A stretch of 64,000 bases of DNA from Hoeflea prorocentri (GCF_027944115.1 NZ_JAPJZI010000001.1:2418001-2482000); one strand, 5' to 3'. Positions 1 through 9,221 are shown, numbered from the stretch's first letter. The notes: generated by a model not told the origin, from the letters alone. Numbers and translations: made by a program.

Positions 1-138
1 TGCCGGATCGATGTAGTCCGGTCCGGCTTTTCCGGAAGCAACCGCATGGCCTGCCCGGCTCAACGCTCTTAGCAATCCGAGCGTAACGGTGGTCTTGCCT
101 GATCCGGACATTGGCGAAGCGATCAGGAGGCCATTCAT
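1..138 (-). CDS. cobB: Cobyrinate/hydrogenobyrinate a,c-diamide synthase, N-terminal part (runs off left edge)
   Basis: Only the first 46 codons are present; the gene continues past base 1. The translation begins [20 protein letters not shown], containing the P-loop GSGKTT, and continues to a [10 protein letters not shown] motif. Both are hallmarks of the CobB/CbiA amidotransferase family, which amidates the a and c acetate side chains of the corrin ring using glutamine and ATP. The start ATG overlaps the cobA stop as ATGA at 135-138, so the two genes are translationally coupled in one minus-strand unit. This CobB is the cobalamin enzyme, not the sirtuin of the same name. The ATPase start is clear; the glutaminase domain lies outside the window. 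Confidence 0.9.
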   Translation of the reverse strand, partial: MNGLLIASPMSGSGKTTVTLGLLRALSRAGHAVASGKAGPDYIDPA

Positions 139-950
139 TCGGCTGCACGTCCCATGCGTTCGAAAAGCCCGTGCCCCATCCAGTCCAGCATCTGACGCAT
201 CGGGACAACGCCGCCGACGACAACAATGGCGGGGGGCGACAGGCCGGCAACGATCAGGTCCTGCTCGGCCTGGCCAAGGGTGGTTTCAAGCACCTGCTGC
301 TGATCGGTCGTCGCATTGCAGACAATCGCCACGGGTTCATCCACGGACCGCCCTGCCCGCATCAGATTATCAACAATCGAAGCGATGTGCTTCATCGCCA
401 TATACATCACAATAACCGGTGAACCCCTGGCGATCGCATCCCAGTCGATCTGATCGGGCACGACGCCGCCGGAATCGTGGCCGGTCAGAAAGGTAACGCA
501 GTGATTGACGTCCCGGTGCGTCACCGGAATGCCCGCATAGGCAAGACCGCCAATTCCGGCCGTCACCCCCGGCACAATGCGGAACGCAATGCCGTGATCG
601 AACAGAGCTTTGGCTTCTTCGCCGCCGCGACCAAAGACAAACGGGTCGCCGCCCTTAAGCCGCACAACCCTCTTTCCGGCACGGGCAAGTTCAACCAGGC
701 GCAAGGAAATATCGCGCTGCTTGGCAGAGGGTTTGCCGCCCCGTTTTCCGGCATATTCGAGTTTTGCGCCAGGCCTCGCAAGCTCAAGGCAGGTGGCGTT
801 GACCAGCGCATCATAGACAATCACATCGGCCTGGCCGATGGCATGCACGGCATGAAGGGTCAAAAGTCCGGGGTCGCCGGGCCCTGCGCCGACAAGCCAG
901 ACGGTTCCCGGCTCGATTGCCGGCAATCCCCTGAAAAGTCCGTCCGTCAT
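135..950 (-). CDS. cobA: Uroporphyrinogen-III C-methyltransferase (SUMT)
   Basis: A 271-residue SAM-dependent methyltransferase that converts uroporphyrinogen III to precorrin-2, the branch point to cobalamin and siroheme. It has the tetrapyrrole-methylase N-terminal loop [13 protein letters not shown] near residue 20, the [16 protein letters not shown] motif, and VPGVTAG. The reading frame is open 20 codons further upstream, but ATG at 950 is preferred: it has GGAGG seven bases upstream and gives the usual family length without a siroheme-synthase (CysG) extension. It is the first gene of a minus-strand unit with cobB (ATGA overlap) and is divergent from cbiD across only 50 bp, so the two promoters must sit within or just beside that gap. 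Confidence 0.93.
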   Translation of the reverse strand: MTDGLFRGLPAIEPGTVWLVGAGPGDPGLLTLHAVHAIGQADVIVYDALVNATCLELARPGAKLEYAGKRGGKPSAKQRDISLRLVELARAGKRVVRLKGGDPFVFGRGGEEAKALFDHGIAFRIVPGVTAGIGGLAYAGIPVTHRDVNHCVTFLTGHDSGGVVPDQIDWDAIARGSPVIVMYMAMKHIASIVDNLMRAGRSVDEPVAIVCNATTDQQQVLETTLGQAEQDLIVAGLSPPAIVVVGGVVPMRQMLDWMGHGLFERMGRAAE

Positions 951-1000
951 GACAGGGCCTCCGACTTCCGCTCCCGCAGCCTCTCGCCTATAAGCACAGC

Positions 1001-2104
1001 ATGACTGCAACGCCGACGGAAACCAAGAGCGAACCCTCTCCGCTGCGCCGCGGCTGGACCACCGGCGCCTGTGCGACGGCAGCGACCAAGGCCGCGCTGA
1101 CCGCGCTTTTCAGCGGTACGTTCCCCGATCCGGTCACGATCCGGCTGCCGAAGGGACAAGAGCCGTCCTTTGCCCTTGCCTTCGAAAGCAGTGCCGATGG
1201 ATACGCCTCCGCCGGCATCGTCAAGGATGCCGGAGACGATCCCGATGTGACGCACGGCGCGACCGTCGTTTCGACAGTGCGCAAACTGCCGGACGGCGCC
1301 GGCATTCGGTTTACCGCTGGCTCCGGCGTAGGCAGGGTTACCCTGCCGGGTCTGCCGCTCGCCGTTGGCGAGCCGGCGATCAACCCGGTTCCACGCGAGA
1401 TGATGCAAAATGTGGTGGACGACGTCTGCGCCGGGTTCGGCCAATCCGCGGACATCGAAATCACCATTTCGATCCCGGGCGGCGAAGAATTGGCCGAAAA
1501 AACGTGGAACCCGCGGCTTGGCATTGTCGGCGGTCTGTCCGTTCTCGGCACAACGGGCATCGTACAGCCCTTTTCCTGTTCCGCGTGGATTCATTCCATT
1601 CATCGCGGCATTGATGTGGCTCGCGCGGCCGGCCTCACACATGTCATGAGCACAACGGGCTCCACCTCGGAGGCAACTGCCCGGAAAATCTATGATCTGC
1701 CCGACATCGCGCTTCTCGACATGGGCGACTTTGCCGGAGGACTGCTGAAATATCTGCGCCGTCATCCGGTCGACAGGCTGACCATCGCCGGCGGTTTCGC
1801 CAAGCTTACAAAGCTGGCGCAAGGGGCGCTCGACCTTCATTCCGGCCGCAGTCAGGTCGACATGGAATTCCTTGCAGGCCTGTTGCCGCAAAGCCATCGG
1901 GGAATCAATGTTGAAGACCGGATACTGTCTGCAAACACTGCTCTGGAAGTTCTTGAAATCGCAAAACAAAACAAATTCGATATCGCAGGACCTGTTGCCT
2001 GCAAGGCCTGCGAAACAGCGGTGGAAGCTTTGCGCGGAGCACCGGTTTCGGTCGATATCATCGTGACCGACAGAAAGGGAAATGTGCTTGCCCGATACCC
2101 TTAA
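1001..2104 (+). CDS. cbiD: Cobalt-precorrin-5B C1-methyltransferase
   Basis: A 367-residue protein with the CbiD signature near its start (LRRGWTTGACATAATKAAL) and the SGRSQVDMEFLAGLL segment near residue 280. CbiD methylates C-1 of the macrocycle in the cobalt-early pathway, where the aerobic pathway uses the unrelated CobF. It overlaps the next gene, cobK, by 23 bp, so the two form a plus-strand pair between two minus-strand cobalamin units. The start at 1001 lies 50 bp from the divergent cobA start. I see no strong Shine-Dalgarno, but an internal start would remove the conserved N-terminus. Confidence 0.92.
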   Translation: MTATPTETKSEPSPLRRGWTTGACATAATKAALTALFSGTFPDPVTIRLPKGQEPSFALAFESSADGYASAGIVKDAGDDPDVTHGATVVSTVRKLPDGAGIRFTAGSGVGRVTLPGLPLAVGEPAINPVPREMMQNVVDDVCAGFGQSADIEITISIPGGEELAEKTWNPRLGIVGGLSVLGTTGIVQPFSCSAWIHSIHRGIDVARAAGLTHVMSTTGSTSEATARKIYDLPDIALLDMGDFAGGLLKYLRRHPVDRLTIAGGFAKLTKLAQGALDLHSGRSQVDMEFLAGLLPQSHRGINVEDRILSANTALEVLEIAKQNKFDIAGPVACKACETAVEALRGAPVSVDIIVTDRKGNVLARYP

Positions 2105-2828
2105 ATCCGTGCTGATCCTCGGCGGCACAGGTGAAGCGGTCGACCTTGCCGACCGGATCGCAAAGGACGGCTCAACAAGAGTGGTGACGTCCCTTGCAGG
2201 CCGCACGGTTGAGCCGAAGCTGCCGGCGGGAGACCATCGCATTGGCGGTTTTGGCGGCGTTGACGGCCTTGCGGCATATCTGCGCGATGAGGGATTTGAT
2301 CTGCTCATTGATGCAACCCATCCCTTTGCGGAAACGATATCCGCCAATGCCCACGCGGCGGCCGAAAAGGCGGGCGTCCGGCTGGTGTCGCTCCAACGCC
2401 CGCTCTGGCAGGCACAGCTGGGTGACCAATGGACATGCGTCGAAACGCTCGAGGCGGCTTGCAGCACCATTCCGGCACGATCTCGTGTTCTGCTCGCACT
2501 TGGCAGCCAGCACATTGGCGTCTTTTCCACCCGCGATGATGTGCATTTCATCTTGCGTATGGTGGACCCTCCTTTGGACCTGCCATCTTTCACGTCTTTC
2601 GATCTCATAGGCGGAAAGCCGTCGACCGATCCGGAGGAAGAAGCACGGATGCTTCGCGATTCTTCCGTCAGCCACATCGTGTGCCGCAATTCCGGCGGCA
2701 CAGGCGCATATGCCAAAATCCTCGCCGCTCGCGCCCTTGGCCTGCCCGTCATCATGGTCGAACGCCCGCGAGGGAACGACAATGGCGCGTTTGAGACCGT
2801 GGATGCGTTGATGGCGGCCATAAGCTAG
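2082..2828 (+). CDS. cobK: Precorrin-6A (cobalt-precorrin-6A) reductase
   Basis: A 248-residue NADPH-dependent reductase of the CobK/CbiJ family, which reduces precorrin-6A to 6B. Evidence is the N-terminal nucleotide-binding strand VLILGGTGEAVDLADRI, the DATHPFAETIS motif near residue 80, and CRNSGGTGAYAKI near residue 205. The ATG lies inside the end of cbiD (23-bp overlap). The TAG stop at 2826-2828 is part of a CTAG palindrome whose other strand supplies the stop of the convergent cobM. Confidence 0.92.
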   Translation: MCLPDTLKSVLILGGTGEAVDLADRIAKDGSTRVVTSLAGRTVEPKLPAGDHRIGGFGGVDGLAAYLRDEGFDLLIDATHPFAETISANAHAAAEKAGVRLVSLQRPLWQAQLGDQWTCVETLEAACSTIPARSRVLLALGSQHIGVFSTRDDVHFILRMVDPPLDLPSFTSFDLIGGKPSTDPEEEARMLRDSSVSHIVCRNSGGTGAYAKILAARALGLPVIMVERPRGNDNGAFETVDALMAAIS

Positions 2829-3607
2829 ACGGCCTCACGGTTCTTTTTCTTGCCGGCATTGCGAAGCACGTGAGAATAGTCGGCGTCATAAAGTGCGGAA
2901 TCGCGAAATGCGACGTCGCCAAGCACGGGCCCGACCATGATCAACGCTGTTCGTGTCAGTTTTGCCTTGCGCACTTCCTGCTTCATCTCGGCAAGCGTCG
3001 TCTTGATGTAGAGTTCGTCCGGCCAGGTCGCGCGATAGGCAATCACCACCGGGCAATCCTCGCCATAATGCGGTGAGAGCGCGTTGCGCACATAATCCAG
3101 ATTGCGGATCGACAGATGGATGGCCAGCGTGGCGCCGGACTGGCCGAGGAGTTCCAGTTGCTCGCCATCGGGCATGGATGAGGCCTTCATGCCCGTTCGC
3201 GTAATGATAACTGTCTGCGCGATCTCCGGCAGGGTCAATTCGGTCTTGAGCTGTGCCGCCACACCAGCAAAGGCGGGAACACCGGGTACGACCTCATAGT
3301 CGATACCGAGACTGTCGAGACGGCGCATCTGTTCCGCGATGGCGCCATAAATGGATGGATCGCCCGAATGCACCCGGGCCACGTCCTTGCCTTCCCGGTG
3401 TGCCTTTTCGATTTCTTCGATGATGGTGTCGAGATGCATGGGGGCGGTATCGAGCACCAATGCATCATCCGGAGCGGCGGTGACGATCTCCTGCGGCACC
3501 AGCGATCCGGCAAAAAGGCAGACCGGGCATTTCTCGACAAGCCGTTGTCCGCGCACGGTAATCAGATCGGCGGCGCCGGGCCCGGCACCAATGAAATAAA
3601 CGGTCAT
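2825..3607 (-). CDS. cobM: Precorrin-4 C11-methyltransferase
   Basis: A 260-residue SAM-dependent tetrapyrrole methylase. It shows the N-terminal loop FIGAGPGAADLITVRG, the VHSGDPSIYGAIAEQ motif near residue 80 and VPGVPAFAGVAA near residue 105, all typical of CobM/CbiF, which methylates C-11 after ring contraction. It is the last gene of the minus-strand cob unit; its ATG overlaps the stop of the upstream cbiG-cobJ fusion as ATGA (3604-3607). It converges with cobK and shares the CTAG stop tetranucleotide. The very basic tail (KKKNRE) is unremarkable. Confidence 0.93.
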   Translation of the reverse strand: MTVYFIGAGPGAADLITVRGQRLVEKCPVCLFAGSLVPQEIVTAAPDDALVLDTAPMHLDTIIEEIEKAHREGKDVARVHSGDPSIYGAIAEQMRRLDSLGIDYEVVPGVPAFAGVAAQLKTELTLPEIAQTVIITRTGMKASSMPDGEQLELLGQSGATLAIHLSIRNLDYVRNALSPHYGEDCPVVIAYRATWPDELYIKTTLAEMKQEVRKAKLTRTALIMVGPVLGDVAFRDSALYDADYSHVLRNAGKKKNREAV

Positions 3608-5457
3608 TCCGCCGCCTCCTTCCCGTCAAGCACACTTCCTTCCTTCGCGGCATAGCCGCGGGGTGTATAGACCCACTCCCGTCCGTCTCCGGTGCGGACC
3701 GTGCGGCTCTGCGATGAGCCGGCAATGACGACGGTGAGCATGTCCACATCGTCAACATTCAAGGAGGCGAGCGGTACGATACGGACGTTTTCACCCTCGC
3801 GGCCGAGATTGGTGGCCAGCACAACCGGCGTGTCGCCGGGCCGGTGCTTGAGCAATTCTTCCTTCGCAAAGGCAAGCTGGGTGCGCCGGCGACGCGACAC
3901 CGGATTGTAGAAGGCAATCACGAAGTCACCTTCGGCGGCTGCCCGCACACGCCGCTCGATATCCGGCCAGGGCGTCAACAAGTCAGACAGCGAGATGGTG
4001 CAGAAATCATGCCCGAGAGGCGCACCCGTGCGCGCGGCGGCGGCCTGCAATGCGGAGATACCTGGCGAAACCGATATCTCAACGCGCCCGGCGGCATCGC
4101 TCAAGCCGCCATCGGCATCCCGGCCCGTACGGCCTTTGTCCAGAAGCTCGAAAGCAAGCGTTGCCATCGCATAGATGCCGGCATCGCCTGAGCACACAAG
4201 CGAAACCGTACGGCCCTCGCCCGCAAGTTCCATGGCATGACGCACGCGGGCTTCTTCTTTTCCGAGATCGAAATCGTGACGCGCCTTGCCGTGCGAAAGA
4301 CCGGCGACCAGATCGAGATAGAGCGAATAGCCGACAAGGTCTGTCGAGCGGCCGATCATGTCGCTGACTTCCGGTGAGCGCCAGCCATCGCTGCCCGGCC
4401 CGATGCCGACAATATACAGCGTTCCGCGCGCCTTGCCCGGCAGCGTCGCAGCGACCGGCTGCAAGGCCTTGGCGACTGCGCAGGTGGCGCGCCGCGACTT
4501 GCGCTTGGCAACAACAAGGTCGCCATCAGCACCGGCTGCGGCCAGGGCCGCGCCCTCCGCAACACCATGGCAGCCGACTTCGGCGAAGACGATATCGGAC
4601 GGGTTTTCCAGCCGATCGGCCTCCTGTTCCAGCCTTCCGGCATCGAAGAAGCGGGCCGGCACACCAAAGTGACCCGCGACGGCATGGATTGCCGTTTCAT
4701 CCGCCTTCAGATCGATCGAGAACACACCGGTCAGCGCTTTAGCCGTAAGACCGGCTTGCGCCAGCGTTTCCTCGGCAAGTGCGATGACCTCTTCAGCTGG
4801 TGCGCCGCGCTCACAGCCGATACCGAGACACAGCACCCGGGGTGCGAAGACAAGTTCGTTTTCACGCGGCACGGTGGCCAAGGCAGTCGTCGTCAGCACC
4901 ACCGAACCATTGTCCGAAAAAGCAATGGTTGATTGTTCAAGCCAGTCGTTCGCCCCTGAAAGCTTGGCAGTTTCGCCGCCGATCAACGCCGCCATGACCG
5001 GTTTGGCGGCTTGCGGATTGATCAGGACGTAGCCCTGCGGCGGCGCATCGAGTGCGATGCCGAATTGCAGGTCGCCGGCGGTTGTGATCGCCGCATGCCC
5101 ACCGATCCCGTCTGCGATCAGCCGCGCCAGATCATTGGCGCCGTGATGACCGCCGAGCAGCGGAACAATGCTGCTCCCGTCCTGCGATACCGACAGCACC
5201 GGCGGCTCGTTATGCTTGTCAGTCAGCTGCGGCGCCAGCAATCTGATGAGCGCTCCGCTCGCCATGACACCGATAATCGGGCGGCCCGAGCGAAACAGGT
5301 CACCGACATGCCGTGCCGTTGAATCAAACAGCACATCCGCCGTTCCGACGCGCCCGCGCAGGCCGTGAAGCTCAGCGTCAACCAAGCCCACCAGGCGCCG
5401 CGCAAGTTGCAGATGGGTTTGGCTGAGGACAACAATGGCGGGTCGCGGTTCAGACAT
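3604..5457 (-). CDS. cobJ: CbiG-CobJ fusion: cobalt-precorrin-5A hydrolase / precorrin-3B C17-methyltransferase
   Basis: A 617-residue two-enzyme fusion. Residues 1 to about 340 are CbiG-like: GVMASGALIRLLAP near 63, LLGGHHGAN near 100, GIGCERG at 212-218 and EVGCHGVAEGAAL near 293. CbiG opens the delta-lactone and releases acetaldehyde. From about residue 346 comes a CobJ/CbiH methylase (IVGIGPGSDGW; later SGDAGIYAMA, SPGISALQAAAAR and FYNPVSRRR), which methylates C-17 and drives ring contraction. The open frame extends 29 codons upstream, but ATG 5457 is preferred: GAGGAAG precedes it and it overlaps the cobI stop by only 8 bp. I know similar fusions from alphaproteobacteria. Whether the CbiG half is active is not shown by sequence alone. 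Confidence 0.9.
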   Translation of the reverse strand: MSEPRPAIVVLSQTHLQLARRLVGLVDAELHGLRGRVGTADVLFDSTARHVGDLFRSGRPIIGVMASGALIRLLAPQLTDKHNEPPVLSVSQDGSSIVPLLGGHHGANDLARLIADGIGGHAAITTAGDLQFGIALDAPPQGYVLINPQAAKPVMAALIGGETAKLSGANDWLEQSTIAFSDNGSVVLTTTALATVPRENELVFAPRVLCLGIGCERGAPAEEVIALAEETLAQAGLTAKALTGVFSIDLKADETAIHAVAGHFGVPARFFDAGRLEQEADRLENPSDIVFAEVGCHGVAEGAALAAAGADGDLVVAKRKSRRATCAVAKALQPVAATLPGKARGTLYIVGIGPGSDGWRSPEVSDMIGRSTDLVGYSLYLDLVAGLSHGKARHDFDLGKEEARVRHAMELAGEGRTVSLVCSGDAGIYAMATLAFELLDKGRTGRDADGGLSDAAGRVEISVSPGISALQAAAARTGAPLGHDFCTISLSDLLTPWPDIERRVRAAAEGDFVIAFYNPVSRRRRTQLAFAKEELLKHRPGDTPVVLATNLGREGENVRIVPLASLNVDDVDMLTVVIAGSSQSRTVRTGDGREWVYTPRGYAAKEGSVLDGKEAAE

Positions 5458-6214
5458 TGTGCACTTCCTCTTCACCGGCCCTTGCCGAATCCCGCTCGAT
5501 GACCGGAAGGCTCGACACCCAGTCCTCGGCACCCTTGTAGACAAGGATCATCGAAAAATAAGGAGCTGTTCCGGTCGCTGCCGAAAGCGGCAGGATGCGC
5601 TCATCGGCAAGCGACACGCGCTCCAGATATCCGGCGTGTCCGGTCAGCCCGAGCTCTGCGATCAGGGTTCTTATCCGGTCAAAATGACGGCCGACCTTGA
5701 TGATCACGGCAGCATCGGCCGTCGACAGTTTCTCCGCAATGGCCTCATCCAGCAAAGGCCCTGGAATAACCACGAGCACATCGTTGCGTGCGGCAAGCGG
5801 ACGGCGGAGCGCGGCTGCGCCCGCCATGATCGAGGACACGCCGGGAACGATTTCACAATCGAAACGCCCCGCGAGGCGCTCGTAAAGATACATGAATGAG
5901 CCGTAGAAAAACGGATCGCCCTCGCAAAGAACAGCGACGTCTTCTCCGGCTTCAAGGTGACCTGCGAGGTGCTTTGCCGCTTCATCGTAGATTGCCTGTG
6001 CGGGGAACCGCTCGGTCCGCATGGGAATAATGATCGGATATTCCACCTGTCCCGAAACAACAAACTGCTCAACAATGGACCGCGCGAAGCTGGGGCCCGT
6101 ATCTGGTGCGGGAAAGGCAATCACCTTGCAGGACTGCAGCAGCCGGTGTGCCTTGAGGGTCAAGAGTTCCGGGTCGCCCGGCCCGACGCCGAGCCCGTAC
6201 AGCCGGCCGGTCAT
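5450..6214 (-). CDS. cobI: Precorrin-2 C20-methyltransferase
   Basis: A 254-residue SAM-dependent methylase of the CobI/CbiL family, which methylates C-20 of precorrin-2. It has YGLGVGPGDPELLTLKA at the N-terminus, VLCEGDPFFYGSFMYL near residue 95 and VPGVSSIMAGAA near residue 120. The open frame extends 19 codons further, but ATG 6214 forms an ATGA overlap with the cobL stop and follows a G-rich ribosome-binding stretch. It is the fifth gene of the minus-strand unit and overlaps the downstream cbiG-cobJ start by 8 bp. Confidence 0.93.
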   Translation of the reverse strand: MTGRLYGLGVGPGDPELLTLKAHRLLQSCKVIAFPAPDTGPSFARSIVEQFVVSGQVEYPIIIPMRTERFPAQAIYDEAAKHLAGHLEAGEDVAVLCEGDPFFYGSFMYLYERLAGRFDCEIVPGVSSIMAGAAALRRPLAARNDVLVVIPGPLLDEAIAEKLSTADAAVIIKVGRHFDRIRTLIAELGLTGHAGYLERVSLADERILPLSAATGTAPYFSMILVYKGAEDWVSSLPVIERDSARAGEEEVHNV

Positions 6215-7467
6215 TGCTGCCCCCGAGATTTTGTCTTTTGCCACTGCGTGACTGGCATCAACGGCTTCCAACCGGACATGCCGCCAACCGGTTGCGCCCG
6301 GGCAACCGACAGGCGTGTCAGCTCTCCGCCGTGATTATCATAAAGCGCTGAAAGGCGTGCCTCACCTTCGAGTGTCACCACATTGGCGACCATCCTGCCG
6401 CCAGGTTTCAGCGCCTGCCAGCAGGCATCGAATACGCCATCTGTCGCCAGCCCACCGCCGATGAACACCGCATCCGGCTGCTCAAGACCGGACAATGCGG
6501 CCGGCGCAGCGCCTTCCTCGATGCGGATACGCGGCGTTCCAAGCCGCGTCGCGTTCTGGGCGATCATGGCACGGCGGTCACCGGAAGGTTCAATCGCAAT
6601 CGCCCTGGCGGAACGGGCTGCACGCATCCATTCGATCGAGATGGAGCCACAGCCGGCGCCGACATCCCACAGGAGCGCGCCGGGGCAGGGCCGCAAGGCG
6701 CAGACTGTTGCGGCGCGCACCTCCCGTTTGGTCAATTGCCCGTCATTGACAAACACATCATCGGGCAGCCCCGGAAGCGGCGGCAGGATGTCCGCGCCCT
6801 CGCCTGCCACACATTCAATGGCCAGAACATTGAAATCCGCAAAGGCCGGATGTTCACGGTCATAGTCGCCGACATCACGGGCCCGTTTCTCCACGAGCTT
6901 TTCGGTTTGTCCACCCATATGTTCAAGGATCGTCAGGCGGGAGCCGCCGTAGCCGCGCTCCACCAATATGTTTGCGACCTCGTGGATCGTGCGCCCAACA
7001 GATGTCAGCGACAGGATGCGGTTTTCAGGAAGCACATGCGGCTCCAGCCCGGCAACGGCACGGCCATGCAGCGAGATGCAGGCGACATCGGAAAGGCTCC
7101 AGCCCATGCGTGCCGCCGCCAGCGAGAAACCGGAGGGTGACGGGATAACGATCATCTCGTCGGCTTCAATCGTTCGCCGCATGGTGGCGCCGATGCCGAA
7201 ATGCATGGGGTCACCCGTCGCCAGAATGGTGACCGGGGTGCCGCGCCGTTCATTCAGAAACTCAAGCGTCGGGCCGACACCCATCGTCCAGGGAACCACC
7301 TCACAGTCCTCCAGACCAAGTGTTTCGAGATCGAGACAGGAAAGCACGCGCTCCGGTGCAACAAGCGTTGTTGCCTGCTGCATAAGCGCAAGGGCCGGCG
7401 GTGTCAGCGTATTGATGCCATCGTCGCCGATGCCAAGGATGGTCAGCCATGGTGCCTGCGTCGTCAT
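6211..7467 (-). CDS. cobL: Precorrin-6Y C5,15-methyltransferase (decarboxylating)
   Basis: A 418-residue bifunctional enzyme. The N-terminal half (about 1-215) is a CbiE-type methylase, with ILGIGDDGINTLTPPA and LATGDPMHFGIG near residue 83. The C-terminal half is a CbiT-type Rossmann methyltransferase with LLWDVGAGCGSISIEW near residue 268 and a following VFIGGG strand. CobL methylates C-5 and C-15 and decarboxylates the C-12 acetate. The fused form is the one used in the aerobic-type nomenclature. ATGA overlaps join it to cobH upstream (7464-7467) and cobI downstream (6211-6214). Confidence 0.94.
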   Translation of the reverse strand: MTTQAPWLTILGIGDDGINTLTPPALALMQQATTLVAPERVLSCLDLETLGLEDCEVVPWTMGVGPTLEFLNERRGTPVTILATGDPMHFGIGATMRRTIEADEMIVIPSPSGFSLAAARMGWSLSDVACISLHGRAVAGLEPHVLPENRILSLTSVGRTIHEVANILVERGYGGSRLTILEHMGGQTEKLVEKRARDVGDYDREHPAFADFNVLAIECVAGEGADILPPLPGLPDDVFVNDGQLTKREVRAATVCALRPCPGALLWDVGAGCGSISIEWMRAARSARAIAIEPSGDRRAMIAQNATRLGTPRIRIEEGAAPAALSGLEQPDAVFIGGGLATDGVFDACWQALKPGGRMVANVVTLEGEARLSALYDNHGGELTRLSVARAQPVGGMSGWKPLMPVTQWQKTKSRGQQ

Positions 7468-8096
7468 GCGCCAAGCCCACCGGCGATTGCATTGACAGCG
7501 GCTGCAGCCATCGCGCTGCCGCCACGCCGACCGCGTACGGTGATATACGGCACATTGTGTGAGTTCTGCACCAGCGCATCCTTAGATTCTACCGCCCCGA
7601 CAAAGCCAACCGGAATGCCAACGATCAGCGCAGGCGGTTCCGCGCCATCTTCAATCAGATCAAGCAGATGAAAGAGCGCCGTCGGCGCATTTCCGATAAC
7701 GGCGATCCCGCCGGCCCAATCCCCGGACAATCGCTCAAAGGCCGCAGCCGACCGCGTTGTTTCATTTTGCCTTGCAAGTATTGCCGTCTCTTCATCGGAA
7801 ACGCCGCACAGTACCGGAAGGTCCGGCGGCAACAGGCGACGTATGATGCCCTGACGCACCATGTCCACGTCGCAGACAATCGGACGGTTGCGTTTGAGCG
7901 CCTCGCAGCCGGCTTCGACAGCGCCGTCGGAGATTTCCAGATTGTCGACAATATCGACCATGCCGCACGCATGGATCAGCCGCACGACAATGTCATGCGA
8001 GCCCTCGGCAAACTTTGAAAAATCCGCCTCGTTGCAGATGGTTTCAAAGCTTTGCCGATAAATCTCGGCGGGATCTCTGATGTAGCTGTACGGCAT
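7464..8096 (-). CDS. cobH: Precorrin-8X methylmutase
   Basis: A 210-residue protein, the same length as I recall for characterised CobH proteins. It contains the conserved histidine segment LIHACGMVD near residue 40 (the residue that protonates the ring during the C-11 to C-12 methyl shift), IGNAPTALFHLLDLI near residue 135, and PVGFVGAVESK. ATG 8096 is chosen because family members begin close to the xYIRD motif. A GTG at 8105, directly after the cbiX stop (TGA-GTG), would add three residues and cannot be excluded. It overlaps cobL by ATGA. Confidence 0.93.
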   Translation of the reverse strand: MPYSYIRDPAEIYRQSFETICNEADFSKFAEGSHDIVVRLIHACGMVDIVDNLEISDGAVEAGCEALKRNRPIVCDVDMVRQGIIRRLLPPDLPVLCGVSDEETAILARQNETTRSAAAFERLSGDWAGGIAVIGNAPTALFHLLDLIEDGAEPPALIVGIPVGFVGAVESKDALVQNSHNVPYITVRGRRGGSAMAAAAVNAIAGGLGA

Positions 8097-8105
8097 CGCC
8101 GTCAC

Positions 8106-9221
8106 TCACCGCTTCTTCATCGAGGCCGGTCCATGCGGGTGATCCGCATGCGGATAGGGATGATGATGGTGGTGGTGGTGATGATCGTCGCCATGATGGT
8201 GGTGGTGACCATCCGCATGATCGTGACTGTGATCATGAAGCGGCGTCCATGGCAGGCCGTGTTCACGGCAGAAGGCTTCATCGCGGCAGGATGCATCACA
8301 ATCGCCACCGCATGGGCAGTTCTCCAGCCCGCCGCCAATGCCCTCGACGTGATGATGGTGGCTCTCCTGCGCCAGACCGACCTCGGCCTCGAACCCGAGC
8401 ACCTGTTCGCGGTATTTGCACATCTGGCAGTTCATCAGCGCCAAACCTTCACGGGTTTCCTCGACCCGGTCCTGAAACGTATCGATCACCAGCGCATGAT
8501 CGTTAAGGTAACCTGCCTTGACGAAGTCGATTTCCGGAAAATCAGCGGCCACGAGATCGGTATGGCTGTAAATCCGCTTCACCAGGACACCGGTAAACAG
8601 GAAATAGGGAAAGACAATGATCCGGCGATAGCCAAGTTTGGCGGCGTGACGGAGGCCCGGCTCGACGAGGGGAAAGGTCACGCCCGAATAGCAGGTCTCG
8701 GCCCAGCCGAAACCCATCCCTTCCCACAGCATGCGGGTGACCTTGGAAACGTTCGAGTTTGCGTCCGGATCAGACGAGCCGCGGCCGACCACCATAAGGA
8801 GCGTTTCCAGCGGCGGCACCTCGCCATTTTCCGCATTCGCCTTTGCCACGGCCTCCTCAATGCGTGCGCCGGCGGCGCGGATCATCTTCAGATCGACGCC
8901 GAGTTCACGGCCATATTCGATCGCCATACCGGGATTTTGCGCCTGGTACGTATTGAGCACCGAGGGGATATCGTTCTTGGCGTGACCGGCGGCAAAGAGC
9001 ATCCCCGGCACCGCAAGGACACGGGTCACCCCCTGCTCCTTCAACCGGTCCAGCCCGGCATGGATCACGGGATTGCAGAATTCGAGGTAGCCATATTCTA
9101 CGGGCGTGTCGGGATAACGTTCTTTGAGCCCTTCGGCGACCTTGGCGAATTCACGGGCTGCGTTCTGATTGCGACTGCCGTGACCGCAAACCATGATCCC
9201 GGTTTTGCCGTCCGCACTCAT
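8106..9221 (-). CDS. cbiX: Sirohydrochlorin cobaltochelatase, CbiX-type, with Cys-rich and His-rich C-terminal tail
   Basis: A 371-residue long-form CbiX that inserts cobalt early, into sirohydrochlorin. The N-terminal half has CGHGSRNQ (His14) and LFAAGHAKNDIP (His80). The second half of the chelatase fold has IIVFPYFLFTGVLVKRI near residue 201. A CQMC motif lies at 265-268; long CbiX proteins are known to carry a C-terminal CxxC-linked iron-sulfur site. Beyond it are five cysteines at 302-318 and a tail at 329-363 with 20 histidines, including a run of eight. The tail is probably metal-binding for cobalt storage or delivery (inference). The gene is joined to the upstream small membrane-protein gene by ATGA and sits 9 bp before cobH. 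Confidence 0.9.
   Translation of the reverse strand: MSADGKTGIMVCGHGSRNQNAAREFAKVAEGLKERYPDTPVEYGYLEFCNPVIHAGLDRLKEQGVTRVLAVPGMLFAAGHAKNDIPSVLNTYQAQNPGMAIEYGRELGVDLKMIRAAGARIEEAVAKANAENGEVPPLETLLMVVGRGSSDPDANSNVSKVTRMLWEGMGFGWAETCYSGVTFPLVEPGLRHAAKLGYRRIIVFPYFLFTGVLVKRIYSHTDLVAADFPEIDFVKAGYLNDHALVIDTFQDRVEETREGLALMNCQMCKYREQVLGFEAEVGLAQESHHHHVEGIGGGLENCPCGGDCDASCRDEAFCREHGLPWTPLHDHSHDHADGHHHHHGDDHHHHHHHHPYPHADHPHGPASMKKR

Noticed and set aside
947-2821. 624-codon minus-strand open frame across cbiD and cobK
   Set aside because: It lies antisense to two well-supported cobalamin genes and has no family signature; long antisense frames are expected at this GC content.
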